Shown here: positions 39,701 through 47,778 of the stretch, piece by piece
Layout: each line of letters begins with the position of its first letter
How positions within the stretch are numbered: the stretch's first letter is position 1
Assembly: GCA_947178215.1 (NCBI GenBank)
Contig: CAMWXJ010000008.1
Coordinates: 41,037-105,036, forward strand
DNA from: an uncultured Porphyromonadaceae bacterium
Lineage (GTDB): Bacteria; Bacteroidota; Bacteroidia; Bacteroidales; Muribaculaceae
Direction: 5' to 3'
Length of the DNA stretch: 64,000 nucleotides
The notes under the pieces: model-generated
Database searches by the model: none
What the model saw: the letters and a program-made list of their open reading frames with translations, nothing else
Told to the model about the DNA's origin: nothing
Translations under genes and position numbers: made by a program

Positions 39701-39776
39701 CTGCACACTCGGTCACTCCGTAGCCCAGCGCCACGATAAGCGTAATCACTCCGGCAATAAAGTTTCTTATGTTCAT
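36774..39776 (-). CDS. Glycoside hydrolase family 2 enzyme (beta-galactosidase type)
   Basis: A secreted 1000-residue exo-acting hydrolase with a signal peptide (1-25, about VTECAA). Domain order: GH2 sugar-binding domain (about 50-190), Ig-like domain (195-295), TIM barrel (298-600) with acid/base Glu424 in WSIGNESLYG and likely nucleophile Glu498 in FDEWAHPAC, then C-terminal domain 4/5-like regions. KLRGACRHDIHPE and NFVRTSHYPP are typical of bacterial beta-galactosidases. It is the last gene of the long minus-strand array and ends beside a hairpin. The bond cleaved is not certain from sequence; beta-galactoside is most likely. Confidence 0.85.
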   Translation of the reverse strand: MNIRNFIAGVITLIVALGYGVTECAAYAPYESYAVHSRIIPTTVTGVKRHTIDLNGKWDFRFSPSSKWTKINVPGEIAMQGYGVQHDEAVTYRRSVDIPKDFAGHKIILRFDGTYSYATLVVNGKTVREHRGGFSRWETDITRFVHPGKKNVIELSLIDPVEEISYASGYAHHPVCGILRDVTMYAVPVDYISNLHVETSLDSVYRDADLKIGFDYEGEPQAQLAVSLLSPQGLKVARKVISLDNGLNHLTLHVANPAKWDAEHPNLYRLVLDLIKSGKTEASMTKQIGFREIRIDNDRMLVNGKPVKLRGACRHDIHPELGRATTREIDSIDAVLFKEANMNFVRTSHYPPTERFLEFCDRYGIYVECEAAACFVDTYRQKNYAPGASQNDSTFTAQYLGQLEEMVKSFQPHPSILFWSIGNESLYGTNFQLSHDFLRDYDASRPIIFSYPGSQPADTKPIYDLLSMHYQDVNGNLWQWGKHTSGFQGEGIPALFDEWAHPACYTYATLREDPNIREFWGKSLDMMWNGVYNAPGALGGAIWGYVDEVFHLPRPRYGTDYWKEFAHTAKPDGFRGDCVGYGDWGIVDIWRRPKPEFWATKKAYSPIRIENQRIIHPIAGLPLQLTVFNRFDHTNLSEVKSQARYKGRTIPLTMPAAAPHQKAILHIPPIDYQSGDSLFIEFMDCREAIIDSYLFTIGDRTIDYPDGLNASKSLSVTEGADGITIHGDGFAVPFDHVTGLISGAEVDGVKVIEKGPYLNAYVNFNHLTGAEVRKMADHIEINPADWVKESLSWNKAGKNILVNITGSYNDIQVQYAISVSPNGNINVDYTVDGLPDGYLRETGLAFILPDTYRTLSWDRAGYWDNYPEGSMSGNTGSVDLFNSYVPAYGMRPEQEWARDTHDYYYWSDRGAPCDRPLTMAAKAMKENVNWYTLSQGQDKPSISVISPDAEVACRLSHDEEGVLSLYADNRWDYPEIAWGNYCKALPSLPCYGQIRLVLSR

Positions 39777-39864
39777 GATTGGATAATTTAATTCTTCAAA
39801 AAGAAATACTCTCAGCTCAGTATACCATAGGAGCTATTCCCGTTATATTCACCCATTGTCTGAC

Positions 39865-42111
39865 TCAAAATCTCACAGATGTCCACTTTCCCGCAGGGAG
39901 ATCTACGGTAAGCGTATCGCCACGGAACGCAACTTTGAATCTGCCACCCCGCTCTCCTAACATACGGACATCAGCGAGCTGTCCGTTCTTAATATCTGCG
40001 CTGACCAGCACGGCTCCCTCTGCACGAAGTCGGGTGAAGCCTACATCAGTCCAGTCGGAAGGTATGGCCGGAAAGAGACTTATGACACCTGTATGGCTCT
40101 GCAACAGCATCTCCTGTATGCCTGACGCAAAAGCAAAATTTCCTTCGAGCGTGAAAGGGCGGTAAGTGAACCGTGATAAACCCGAGGCCGTCTGGTCGCC
40201 GTTGACGTGAAATGTATTTGGCAGACAAAAAGCGCGTGCGAATGTCGACAAGGCCTTGGCTGCGCCATCGCCGTCGGCATTACGGGCCTTCATGTTACCG
40301 AGCCACGCATAGGAGTATCCGGTCCAGTAGTCAGGGCCGATTGAGTCAAGACGAGCTATTGTCGCCTCGATTATTGCGGCCTCTTCAGGGCCGTGACTCC
40401 GGTCTATAAGCCCGAGCGGATGAATAGCCATGGCATGCGAGAAGTGGCGATGCGACACATTATAGGGATAACCGGGGGCGAATGTCAGCGAACCGTCATC
40501 ACCAAGATCAAGCTGCGGCAACTGGGCAAGGTCGGCGCGCCAACGGCGGCTGTCATCGGAAAGTCCTAAACTGTCGGCCATCTCAGCAGCAATGCCAAAC
40601 AGATAGCGCGTCAACGACAAGTCGTAGTTGGTCATATCCTTGAACCATGCAGTAATGTCGTTGTCATTTATCTCTGGGCTTGAACTGAATTCCAGTCTGC
40701 GTATTCCGTCGGGAGCGACCTCGGTCTGCTGTTCAAGAAAGACAGCAACATCACGGGTAAACGGATAAGCCCGTGAGCGCAGGAACTCATTGTCGCCGCT
40801 GTAACGCCAGTGCTTGTGGAAATGCTGTGCAAGCCACGCGCCGCACACCTGCGACATGCTATACTGTATCCAGCCACCCATCGGCTCTCCGGTGAGAGTG
40901 ACCACACCCGGCACATTCATGCCTTCTTTGCCAAAATATTCACGGGTATATTTCTTATACACATCGCGCTGTTTCCAAAGCGTGTTAAGATAGCCCAGAC
41001 CTTCTTCAAGATGATTGCCGGCATAGACAGGCCAGTAGCTCAGCTGTGTATTGAGGTCATGATGATAATCTCCTTTCCACGGGGGGAGATAACCGTTGTC
41101 GGCCGTCCATACGGCCTGAAGCGATATGGGATAGGAATCGGCACGGGATGCGCTTCCGAGCTTGTACATCTCGTTGTCATACTGCTTTTGCAGCAACGAA
41201 TCCGGCAGACGCACCGACGATGCCGTATTAAAAGCATTCCAATAGTCAAGATGTGAGCGAAAATCAGCCTCCATACCGCGTTCCAGAGCCTTACGCACCT
41301 CATCGACAGCGTTATTATCAGTGAATGTCGACGTAACACTCCATACGCCGCGAAGCGTCGACCCGTGCCGTTCTGAAGCCGACGCCACATCATAAGCAAA
41401 GTTGCTCCAGCCAGGCTGGTGATAGAGTTCCACACCGTCGTCAAGGCGCTCTATGGTGCCTTGCTCATAGCCCAGCCGCCCCAAAGCCGCGCCCGACTGG
41501 TCGGTGCCTCTACTGTCGTTAGGCACGGAGTAGACAGGAGCCACTATGACCGGGGCTGGCAGCACCGAGTCGGGCAAGTTGGTAAACTCGTACCACCCCA
41601 CCGGCGCTCCGGCATGGACAAATGTGACGAGCCTCACGCCCGAGGGCCAGATTACCTCGCAGGCGGCATCGGCAAGCGATAGCCTTACGCTCCGCGGCTT
41701 GCCGAGTGCGGCTATGTCAAATTCCAGAGCCGCCCCGGGAATCTTCGACGGCGCAGCCTCTATGTCATAGGGTAAATCCATTTTCTTCTGGACAGGAGAA
41801 TAGTCGCCACGGCGAATGTGCTCCTTAACCCATTCAAAACTGTAATTGGGTCCGCTCAGCGAGTCCGACGCGCGAAGATCCCACAGATCTGTACGATCAA
41901 GCGACATACGCAGGCGGTCGCCATTACGCCACACCAACGCTCCCACAGTAGCGTTTCCAAGTGGCACAGCCTCATCCCAACGCGTGGCCAGCGAATCGAA
42001 CACAAGATCACTTTCACCGGCATGCACTTGCAGATTCCTTGAACCCGTACAGGATATTAAGGCCTGAAATGCAATAGCAGTTGCACCTATGACAGATAAT
42101 AGTATTCGCAT
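39865..42111 (-). CDS. GH95-like alpha-L-fucosidase/galactosidase lipoprotein
   Basis: A 748-residue exported protein with lipobox ALISC (Cys21). The GH95 N-terminal beta-domain (WDEAVPLGNATVGALVW), the (alpha/alpha)6 catalytic region and the late EMLLQSH motif are recognisable. The probable acid Glu480 lies in SSPEIND. Two active-site spots differ from the family as I remember it: NxN before the TxxNYW motif reads Asp352-Leu-Asn354, and the DGNFG base motif reads LEGNF (Glu656). Specificity may therefore have shifted from alpha-1,2-fucose. It lies 39 bases after the reactivase gene and 88 before the GH2 gene, inside the array. Confidence 0.75.
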   Translation of the reverse strand: MRILLSVIGATAIAFQALISCTGSRNLQVHAGESDLVFDSLATRWDEAVPLGNATVGALVWRNGDRLRMSLDRTDLWDLRASDSLSGPNYSFEWVKEHIRRGDYSPVQKKMDLPYDIEAAPSKIPGAALEFDIAALGKPRSVRLSLADAACEVIWPSGVRLVTFVHAGAPVGWYEFTNLPDSVLPAPVIVAPVYSVPNDSRGTDQSGAALGRLGYEQGTIERLDDGVELYHQPGWSNFAYDVASASERHGSTLRGVWSVTSTFTDNNAVDEVRKALERGMEADFRSHLDYWNAFNTASSVRLPDSLLQKQYDNEMYKLGSASRADSYPISLQAVWTADNGYLPPWKGDYHHDLNTQLSYWPVYAGNHLEEGLGYLNTLWKQRDVYKKYTREYFGKEGMNVPGVVTLTGEPMGGWIQYSMSQVCGAWLAQHFHKHWRYSGDNEFLRSRAYPFTRDVAVFLEQQTEVAPDGIRRLEFSSSPEINDNDITAWFKDMTNYDLSLTRYLFGIAAEMADSLGLSDDSRRWRADLAQLPQLDLGDDGSLTFAPGYPYNVSHRHFSHAMAIHPLGLIDRSHGPEEAAIIEATIARLDSIGPDYWTGYSYAWLGNMKARNADGDGAAKALSTFARAFCLPNTFHVNGDQTASGLSRFTYRPFTLEGNFAFASGIQEMLLQSHTGVISLFPAIPSDWTDVGFTRLRAEGAVLVSADIKNGQLADVRMLGERGGRFKVAFRGDTLTVDLPAGKWTSVRF

Positions 42112-42150
42112 CTGTAAATTGTTTAATATTTATGGATTGATATTGGTTTT

Positions 42151-43680
42151 TTATGTGATAGAAGAAAAAAACATTTCTCGACAAAATATTTCCTGAAAAT
42201 TAATATCTGATTCAAGAGCGCAAAACTTAATACGGTTCAATATCTCCGGAATCCGATTTCTCTCGGTGTGCCTGAGATTGGCACAAGCACCGGATAGAGA
42301 AGAATTAACGATTTTGCAGAACTGTCCTATTTCAAAATTTTTAAACAGTCCTAATGCTTGCATTTTGGCGAGATTGATGTGATAGCCCATACCTCCGGTG
42401 AGATAAATCGTCTTTAAACGCGACGGCTCTATCCCCGCTTCTTTAAGCAATAATTCCACACCTGCCGACAAGGCTGCTTTGGCAAGCTGAAATTCTCTAA
42501 TATCCTGAATGCTGATATACACATCAGGGGCAAACGAATATAACTCAGTCTCAGAATCGATAAAAGCTCCCGTGAAATCAATTTTTGCTGACGACAATAG
42601 ATACTCTATCGCTTCGATCAGACCACTGCCACAAAAGCCTCGCGGCTTGTCACCCGCAACCGTCAGAAGCTTAGGCCCTTCATCTTCATGCTCTATTGCA
42701 TACACCGCGCCGGCCGAGGCCCTCATCCCACATGATATGTTAAGACCCTCAAATGCGGGGCCGGCAGCCGTGGAGGTGCAGAAAATACTGTCGCGGCAAC
42801 CTAATGCTATCTCTCCGTTCGTGCCAAGATCTATCAGCATCTGCCATTCGTCACTGTCAGCGATACCACAGGCCTGAATGCCACACAGAATATCACTCCC
42901 TACAAAATGACTGATATTAGGGAGCAATTCCACTTTACAGGATTCCTGCAACATATCCCAACCAAGCTGCGAAGCTGAATAAGAATAGGAACCGTTGGTC
43001 AACGAACAAAAAGGAGCACAAGACAGCCGCTCCACATTAAGCCCGGCAAAAAAGTGGTGCATCGCAGTATTCCCTGCAATTATCACACCAGTAATATTTC
43101 CGACATGGATATGATTATGAAGCAGACGGTAGATGTGGTCGCTTATGCACTTCCTTGTCATATCCGTGAGCGACTGGGCATGTGATGGTGATTTCATTGC
43201 GAATGCTATACGCGATATTATATCAGCACCGGCCGAAGTCTGGGGATTTATGCCCTCCGACGAAGCAATCACCTGCTGTGTGGAAAGGTCAATGAGCTGC
43301 GCAACGATAGTTGTGGAACCTAAATCAACAGCTATCCCTGCCGGATGTCGACTTTCAATGCATGGAGCAATCGGATTAGTAACACCCGGATTGATCAGCA
43401 TATCATTAGAGGGCAATTCTATCACAATATCATCTTCAATCCTACTCATACAAGCCAGATACCACGAGTCATCAAGATGCTTCCGCTCAATGACAGCTTT
43501 ATGTCGCCGGTTTTTCGCAACAGTACCTTTTATCACACGCACCTTACAGTTGCCGCATACGCCCCTGCCCGCGCATGGCATCTGAAGATTATATTCAGAG
43601 AGAATATCAGACAAAAGTGTACCGTGTGCGACACTAATGGTTTTGCAATCAGGATACAATGTGAGTTTATGGTATTTCAT
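42151..43680 (-). CDS. RACo-like corrinoid reactivation protein (2Fe-2S plus ASKHA, DUF4445)
   Basis: An ATP-using reductase that returns oxidised Co(II) corrinoid to Co(I). Of 509 residues, 1-80 form a plant-type [2Fe-2S] ferredoxin domain with Cys36, Cys42, Cys45 and Cys77. A short linker leads to an actin-like ATPase domain from about 110 (AGIAVDLGSTTIVAQLIDL, then LIDLGTNGEIALG, and CGSGLIEAIEYLL). The start at 43680 overlaps the preceding gene's stop as ATGA; a GTG two codons earlier is possible. Proteins of this family serve O-demethylase and corrinoid iron-sulfur systems, mostly of acetogens, so the location inside a glycan-utilisation array of a Bacteroidales is unusual. Confidence 0.88.
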   Translation of the reverse strand: MKYHKLTLYPDCKTISVAHGTLLSDILSEYNLQMPCAGRGVCGNCKVRVIKGTVAKNRRHKAVIERKHLDDSWYLACMSRIEDDIVIELPSNDMLINPGVTNPIAPCIESRHPAGIAVDLGSTTIVAQLIDLSTQQVIASSEGINPQTSAGADIISRIAFAMKSPSHAQSLTDMTRKCISDHIYRLLHNHIHVGNITGVIIAGNTAMHHFFAGLNVERLSCAPFCSLTNGSYSYSASQLGWDMLQESCKVELLPNISHFVGSDILCGIQACGIADSDEWQMLIDLGTNGEIALGCRDSIFCTSTAAGPAFEGLNISCGMRASAGAVYAIEHEDEGPKLLTVAGDKPRGFCGSGLIEAIEYLLSSAKIDFTGAFIDSETELYSFAPDVYISIQDIREFQLAKAALSAGVELLLKEAGIEPSRLKTIYLTGGMGYHINLAKMQALGLFKNFEIGQFCKIVNSSLSGACANLRHTERNRIPEILNRIKFCALESDINFQEIFCREMFFSSIT

Positions 43681-44339
43681 CTGCACTGATTCCTATAAAA
43701 ACAATAATCAAGACCACAATCCGAGCAACCGCTAACATGATACTTTACATCATATCCGATTCCAATCACTCCGGCCAACGACTTCATAGGCAACATCAAC
43801 ATCGAATCTGTCAGCGAAACGAGTTTTTCTGCTCCCGGGATGAGACTAATAAATTGACATTGATCTGAAAGCGGCCACCGGCAATATCCGGGCCCCCAGT
43901 TAGAGGTTATAGACATTCCCGATTGTGCCGCCATCTCCGAAATCCCGGTTCTGATATGGTTTAGCATCCTGTCAACAGCCACATTTGCCAGCTGATCAAG
44001 CCAATATGCCATAAGGTAATCATAACTGTCCTGCAATCTGTTGTAGCACTCCGTAACTTTGTCACCGAGGGTTGCTACAAATACCGCGGCAGATACAGCT
44101 CCTTTAAGCGCGCCGGCAATTCTTGACCCACATTCAAAACATTTGCCTCCCAACGATATGGAAGTCTCACCGACTTCCATATCGTTGTAAAGGGCAATGA
44201 GTGATTTGCCTCTCATCGTACCGTTCAACAATGTCGAAACGGCACGACACTCGTCAAGCATCGCATCAGAGGGTTTAAGAACTCTGATGGCTTCACTTGA
44301 ATCGAAACTGAGATTGAAATTCACCTCATGGATTTTCAT
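43677..44339 (-). CDS. MetH activation-domain-like protein, stand-alone
   Basis: A 220-residue protein similar to the AdoMet-binding reactivation domain of cobalamin-dependent methionine synthase but encoded alone. Visible are LGDKVTECYNRL, a long helix (YLMAYWLDQLANVAVDRM), the GPGYCRWPLSDQ motif that corresponds to the MetH SAM-binding loop, and a C-terminal Cys cluster (CSDCGLDYC...C) that may bind a metal or cluster. It should help reload or reduce a corrinoid protein. I chose ATG 44339 (MKIHEVNF); ATG 44357 is in frame. It is coupled to the RACo-like gene by an ATGA overlap. Confidence 0.8.
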   Translation of the reverse strand: MKIHEVNFNLSFDSSEAIRVLKPSDAMLDECRAVSTLLNGTMRGKSLIALYNDMEVGETSISLGGKCFECGSRIAGALKGAVSAAVFVATLGDKVTECYNRLQDSYDYLMAYWLDQLANVAVDRMLNHIRTGISEMAAQSGMSITSNWGPGYCRWPLSDQCQFISLIPGAEKLVSLTDSMLMLPMKSLAGVIGIGYDVKYHVSGCSDCGLDYCFYRNQCR

Positions 44340-44441
44340 GGCATTGCACGTAACCATTGATTACCTATCTAACCTATCATCTATTATTATACCTATCGGT
44401 ATATCATCATTCCCTGAACAAGCCAGACCTAACTATTTAAG

Positions 44442-45446
44442 TCAACTCGGGGATGCGCCGTTATACTCCGACAATGCTTCAAAAAAAGCGTCTATATTCT
44501 CTAAGGGAGTATGTGGCGGCAGATCGCATCCCGTAGAAAGCACAAAGTTAGGATGACCGGCAACACGATTAAGAAGGTCAAGAGTCACCTCCTTGACTCT
44601 TTCAGCTGTCGATTGCTTCATGATGCCGACAGGATCTATATTGCCCATGACAATCATATCCGACGGACATTCAGCAAGAGTACGTTCCATATCGATAGCA
44701 TTGCCGAAATGAAGACTTGCCGCACCACTCTCAATCATGGCCTGAGTACATTGACCCTTGTTGCCACAATCGTGGTTTATAATGGCAAAACCATTGTCCT
44801 GCAACTTATCGGCTATGGATTTGATATATGACGACGACCACATAACGCAATCTTCATTCGACAGCAGGCCGGCCGCCGGTTCAGCCATGAGGACACCATC
44901 TACGCCTATCTCTTTCAATGCTTTGCAGTACTGATAGATAAAGTCGGCGCACTTATTGAGCAGACGCTCTATTACATCCGGTTCGAGATAAATATCCGTC
45001 ATAATCTCGGATATGTCGTACAGACGGCCGGCAAGTGTGAACGGTCCGATGCATCCTGCTATAATAGGACGATCTTTTATATTCTGTACAGCCAGACGCG
45101 ATGCTTTCAGGAACTCGGGGAGCCTGCCGGATTCAAGCGTCGGCACTTCAAGACGGTCAACCGACCCGGCATCCTTAACCAGTCGGCCGATGACATGGGG
45201 TATGTCATCGCGTTGAAATTCCACCGTTGCTCCAAAAGCCTCCGCTTCCACGGTGAGATCCATGATGGTGCAACATGCGGCTGAGTCATATCTGTCGGCC
45301 AGATATTTCAATGCCTCATAATGCACGCTGCCGTTTTTGACGGCTTCTTCCACTGTGTGGCCTGTGGCTTCTATTCCGGGATGGGTCATTACCGGAATCG
45401 CCAACGTCTTTTTGTTGTCGAGTATGTTTTGTAGCCAGGTAACCAT
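44442..45446 (-). CDS. MtaA/MtbA-like zinc methyltransferase (UroD superfamily)
   Basis: A 334-residue TIM-barrel protein of the uroporphyrinogen-decarboxylase superfamily with the zinc motif of corrinoid:thiol methyltransferases: His225 and Cys227 in NHDCGN and Cys307 in STGCDLPP. Enzymes with this triad (MtaA, MtbA) activate a thiol that takes the methyl group from a methylated corrinoid protein. Coenzyme M is the acceptor in methanogens; in this bacterium homocysteine or another thiol is more likely (inference). The ATG at 45446 starts 2 bases after the corrinoid-protein stop, so the two are co-translated. True UroD of haem synthesis lacks this zinc triad. Confidence 0.85.
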   Translation of the reverse strand: MVTWLQNILDNKKTLAIPVMTHPGIEATGHTVEEAVKNGSVHYEALKYLADRYDSAACCTIMDLTVEAEAFGATVEFQRDDIPHVIGRLVKDAGSVDRLEVPTLESGRLPEFLKASRLAVQNIKDRPIIAGCIGPFTLAGRLYDISEIMTDIYLEPDVIERLLNKCADFIYQYCKALKEIGVDGVLMAEPAAGLLSNEDCVMWSSSYIKSIADKLQDNGFAIINHDCGNKGQCTQAMIESGAASLHFGNAIDMERTLAECPSDMIVMGNIDPVGIMKQSTAERVKEVTLDLLNRVAGHPNFVLSTGCDLPPHTPLENIDAFFEALSEYNGASPS

Positions 45447-45448
45447 AG

Positions 45449-46120
45449 TTAGCAAGCTGTTAAGGAATTAAGTATTTCCACAAGTTCCTGTGGACCGTCG
45501 GTATAATAGTCGGCCTTGATTTGCTTTGCAAAATCGGCAGTCACAGGGGCGCCACCGACAAAGGTCTTGACATTAGGGTCTACCTCTTTAAGCATACGGT
45601 TTACAGTCTCCATGTGGGGCATCGTAGTGGTGAGCAATGCCGACATGCCCACGAATGCACCGGGGTTTTCACGAAGTGCATCAACAAACCTATCGGCCTT
45701 GACATCAACTCCCAGGTCAATCACCTTATAGCCGTTGCCTTCCACCATCATCGTGACCAGATTTTTTCCTATATCATGAAGGTCTCCTTCCACGGTTCCG
45801 ATTATGAATGTGCCCGGACTCTTCATACCGCCGGATTCCGAGAATTTAGCTTTAAGATGGCGCATACCCATAGCCATAGCCTTGGCGCTCATCAGTACCT
45901 GCGGAACAAATACTTTGTTGACCTTGAATTTGACGCCTATACGTTCCATTCCAAGAATCAGTCCGTTAGTGAGAATATCATCGGCACTTATGCCGTTTTC
46001 AAGTGCCTGTCGGGTCAGTTCATCAGTGCCGGGCTCTCCGGGCATTATTCTCGGAGGGATATTTTTATTTATCTTTCCGTTTTCGACCGCCGTGGCGATA
46101 CGTTCCAATATTGTATCCAT
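45449..46120 (-). CDS. Corrinoid-binding methyl carrier protein (MtaC/MtbC/MttC type)
   Basis: The methyl shuttle of the system. The 223-residue protein has an N-terminal four-helix B12-binding cap (about 1-95) and a Rossmann-like cobalamin domain with the DxHxxG motif at 113-118 (GDLHDIGKN), where His115 should ligate cobalt. The later SALLTTTMPHM and FVGGAPVTADFAKQIKADYYTDG stretches are typical. It lies directly before the MtaA-like gene (2-base gap) and 21 bases after the symporter gene. Confidence 0.92.
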   Translation of the reverse strand: MDTILERIATAVENGKINKNIPPRIMPGEPGTDELTRQALENGISADDILTNGLILGMERIGVKFKVNKVFVPQVLMSAKAMAMGMRHLKAKFSESGGMKSPGTFIIGTVEGDLHDIGKNLVTMMVEGNGYKVIDLGVDVKADRFVDALRENPGAFVGMSALLTTTMPHMETVNRMLKEVDPNVKTFVGGAPVTADFAKQIKADYYTDGPQELVEILNSLTAC

Positions 46121-46141
46121 ATATAGTTTTTATATTATATT

Positions 46142-47710
46142 TTACCAAAAGAATGAGTATATCATCACAAGAATGAGCACAATCACAAGACTGAGCAGTT
46201 TAAACAGTCTTGATGTCTCAAACATCCTTCGCTCAATTTCTATGTGGCGAGCGCCGGGATTTCTCTTGAAGCACAACCCGAAAATTACTATCAGCACCAC
46301 GCAGATCAGGAATGTATAAGCCATACGGTCGATAAAGCCCACCTCAGGCACCCATATCTTCATTATTATCGAAACGACAAAGGTCCCGATTGCGGCGGCG
46401 ATAGCTCCGTGTTCTTCTGAACGTTTCCAATAAAAGCCCATGACGAATATGGCCAAAGCACCCGGGCTGACAAAGCCTGTAAATTCCTGAATAAACTGGA
46501 ACACCTGTTCGAGATTCGACAGCAACGGAGTGATGGTTACCGCGATAAAGAGGCTCAGGCCACCGACAATACGTCCCACCTTCACAAGACTGCGTTCGTC
46601 TGCCTCACCCTTCCTTATTGTCCTGTATATGTCCATCGTGAATATTGTAGAGATACTGTTGACCATCGAGGCCAGAGAACTTATGACAGCGGCAGCCAAA
46701 GCGGCAAATGCCACACCCTTGACACCTGATGGAATAAAATTGTGCATAAGCCATGGATAGGCTTCATCAGGTTTGTCGATGGGTGCATCGAGTGCAAAGG
46801 CCACAATACCGGGTATAACCACTATTAGTGGCAGGATGAGTTTCAGCAGACCGGCAAATACCAGCCCCAGCTGTGCCTCACGTATACTCTTGCCCGCAAG
46901 CGCACGCTGGATGATATACTGGTTACATCCGAAATAATATAGCGCGCTTATCCATAGACCTCCCACAATCACACCTACTCCCGGCAGATATTCATAGTTG
47001 GGATCTGAACGGTCGAGAATCATGTCAAACTTCTCAGGAGCAACGGACAGAAGCTTTACAAAACCGGCAAAAGGACCTTCACCGGCCGCAAAATAGTCAA
47101 GTGCAAACCATGTGGTCAGTATGCCACCGCCTATCAGGAATATGACCTGGACTATGTCTGTCAGAGCCACAGCCTTTAAGCCACCATACACGGCATAAAT
47201 GCCTGCAAAGAGCGCTAAGCCTATGATACTCCACACAATGGGTAGTCCTACAATCTTGTTTATGGCGAGGGCGCCAAGATAGATAATCGACGTGAGATTG
47301 ATGAATATGAAGACGAGCAGCCAGAAGAACGCCATCATCATCCTTACAGTCTTACCATAGCGCAACTCCAGAAACTGCGGCATAGTATAGATTTTCTCTT
47401 TAAGAAAGACAGGAAGAAAGAACACCGCAACAACTATAAGTGACGCCGCTGCAATGAACTCATACGACGCTATTCCGAGACCTATTGCAAAACCGGAGCC
47501 CGACATGCCTATGAATTGCTCGGCAGAGATATTGGAGGCTATGATCGATGCGCCGATCGCCCACCATGCAAGACTGTTGCCGGCAAGGAAATAATCTTTG
47601 GAGTCTTTTTGAACTCCTTTTTTACTTCTGCCGAAGCGCAATCCCATGGTCATAATCATAATTGCATATGCAAAGATGATCGCATAGTCTATTGTCTCAA
47701 ATGAAGTCAT
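46142..47710 (-). CDS. Sodium:solute symporter (SSS/SGLT family)
   Basis: An inner-membrane sodium-driven importer of 522 residues with about 13-14 hydrophobic helices. The N-terminus contains AIIFAYAIMIMTMGLRFGRSKKG, read across helix 1, followed by DYFLAGNSLAWWAIGASIIASNISAEQFIG (helix 2, in part), the hallmark SSS core. It resembles sugar-transporting (SGLT-like) members more than proline or pantothenate carriers. Its place between a GH2 enzyme and the corrinoid protein suggests that it brings in the methylated sugar or glycoside handled by the cluster (inference). Confidence 0.88.
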   Translation of the reverse strand: MTSFETIDYAIIFAYAIMIMTMGLRFGRSKKGVQKDSKDYFLAGNSLAWWAIGASIIASNISAEQFIGMSGSGFAIGLGIASYEFIAAASLIVVAVFFLPVFLKEKIYTMPQFLELRYGKTVRMMMAFFWLLVFIFINLTSIIYLGALAINKIVGLPIVWSIIGLALFAGIYAVYGGLKAVALTDIVQVIFLIGGGILTTWFALDYFAAGEGPFAGFVKLLSVAPEKFDMILDRSDPNYEYLPGVGVIVGGLWISALYYFGCNQYIIQRALAGKSIREAQLGLVFAGLLKLILPLIVVIPGIVAFALDAPIDKPDEAYPWLMHNFIPSGVKGVAFAALAAAVISSLASMVNSISTIFTMDIYRTIRKGEADERSLVKVGRIVGGLSLFIAVTITPLLSNLEQVFQFIQEFTGFVSPGALAIFVMGFYWKRSEEHGAIAAAIGTFVVSIIMKIWVPEVGFIDRMAYTFLICVVLIVIFGLCFKRNPGARHIEIERRMFETSRLFKLLSLVIVLILVMIYSFFW

Positions 47711-47778
47711 GGTGGTAGATTTAAAGGCATTGAAATGCTATTACTGCTTGACGTAATGACAGTGCATTGTCGCGCCGG

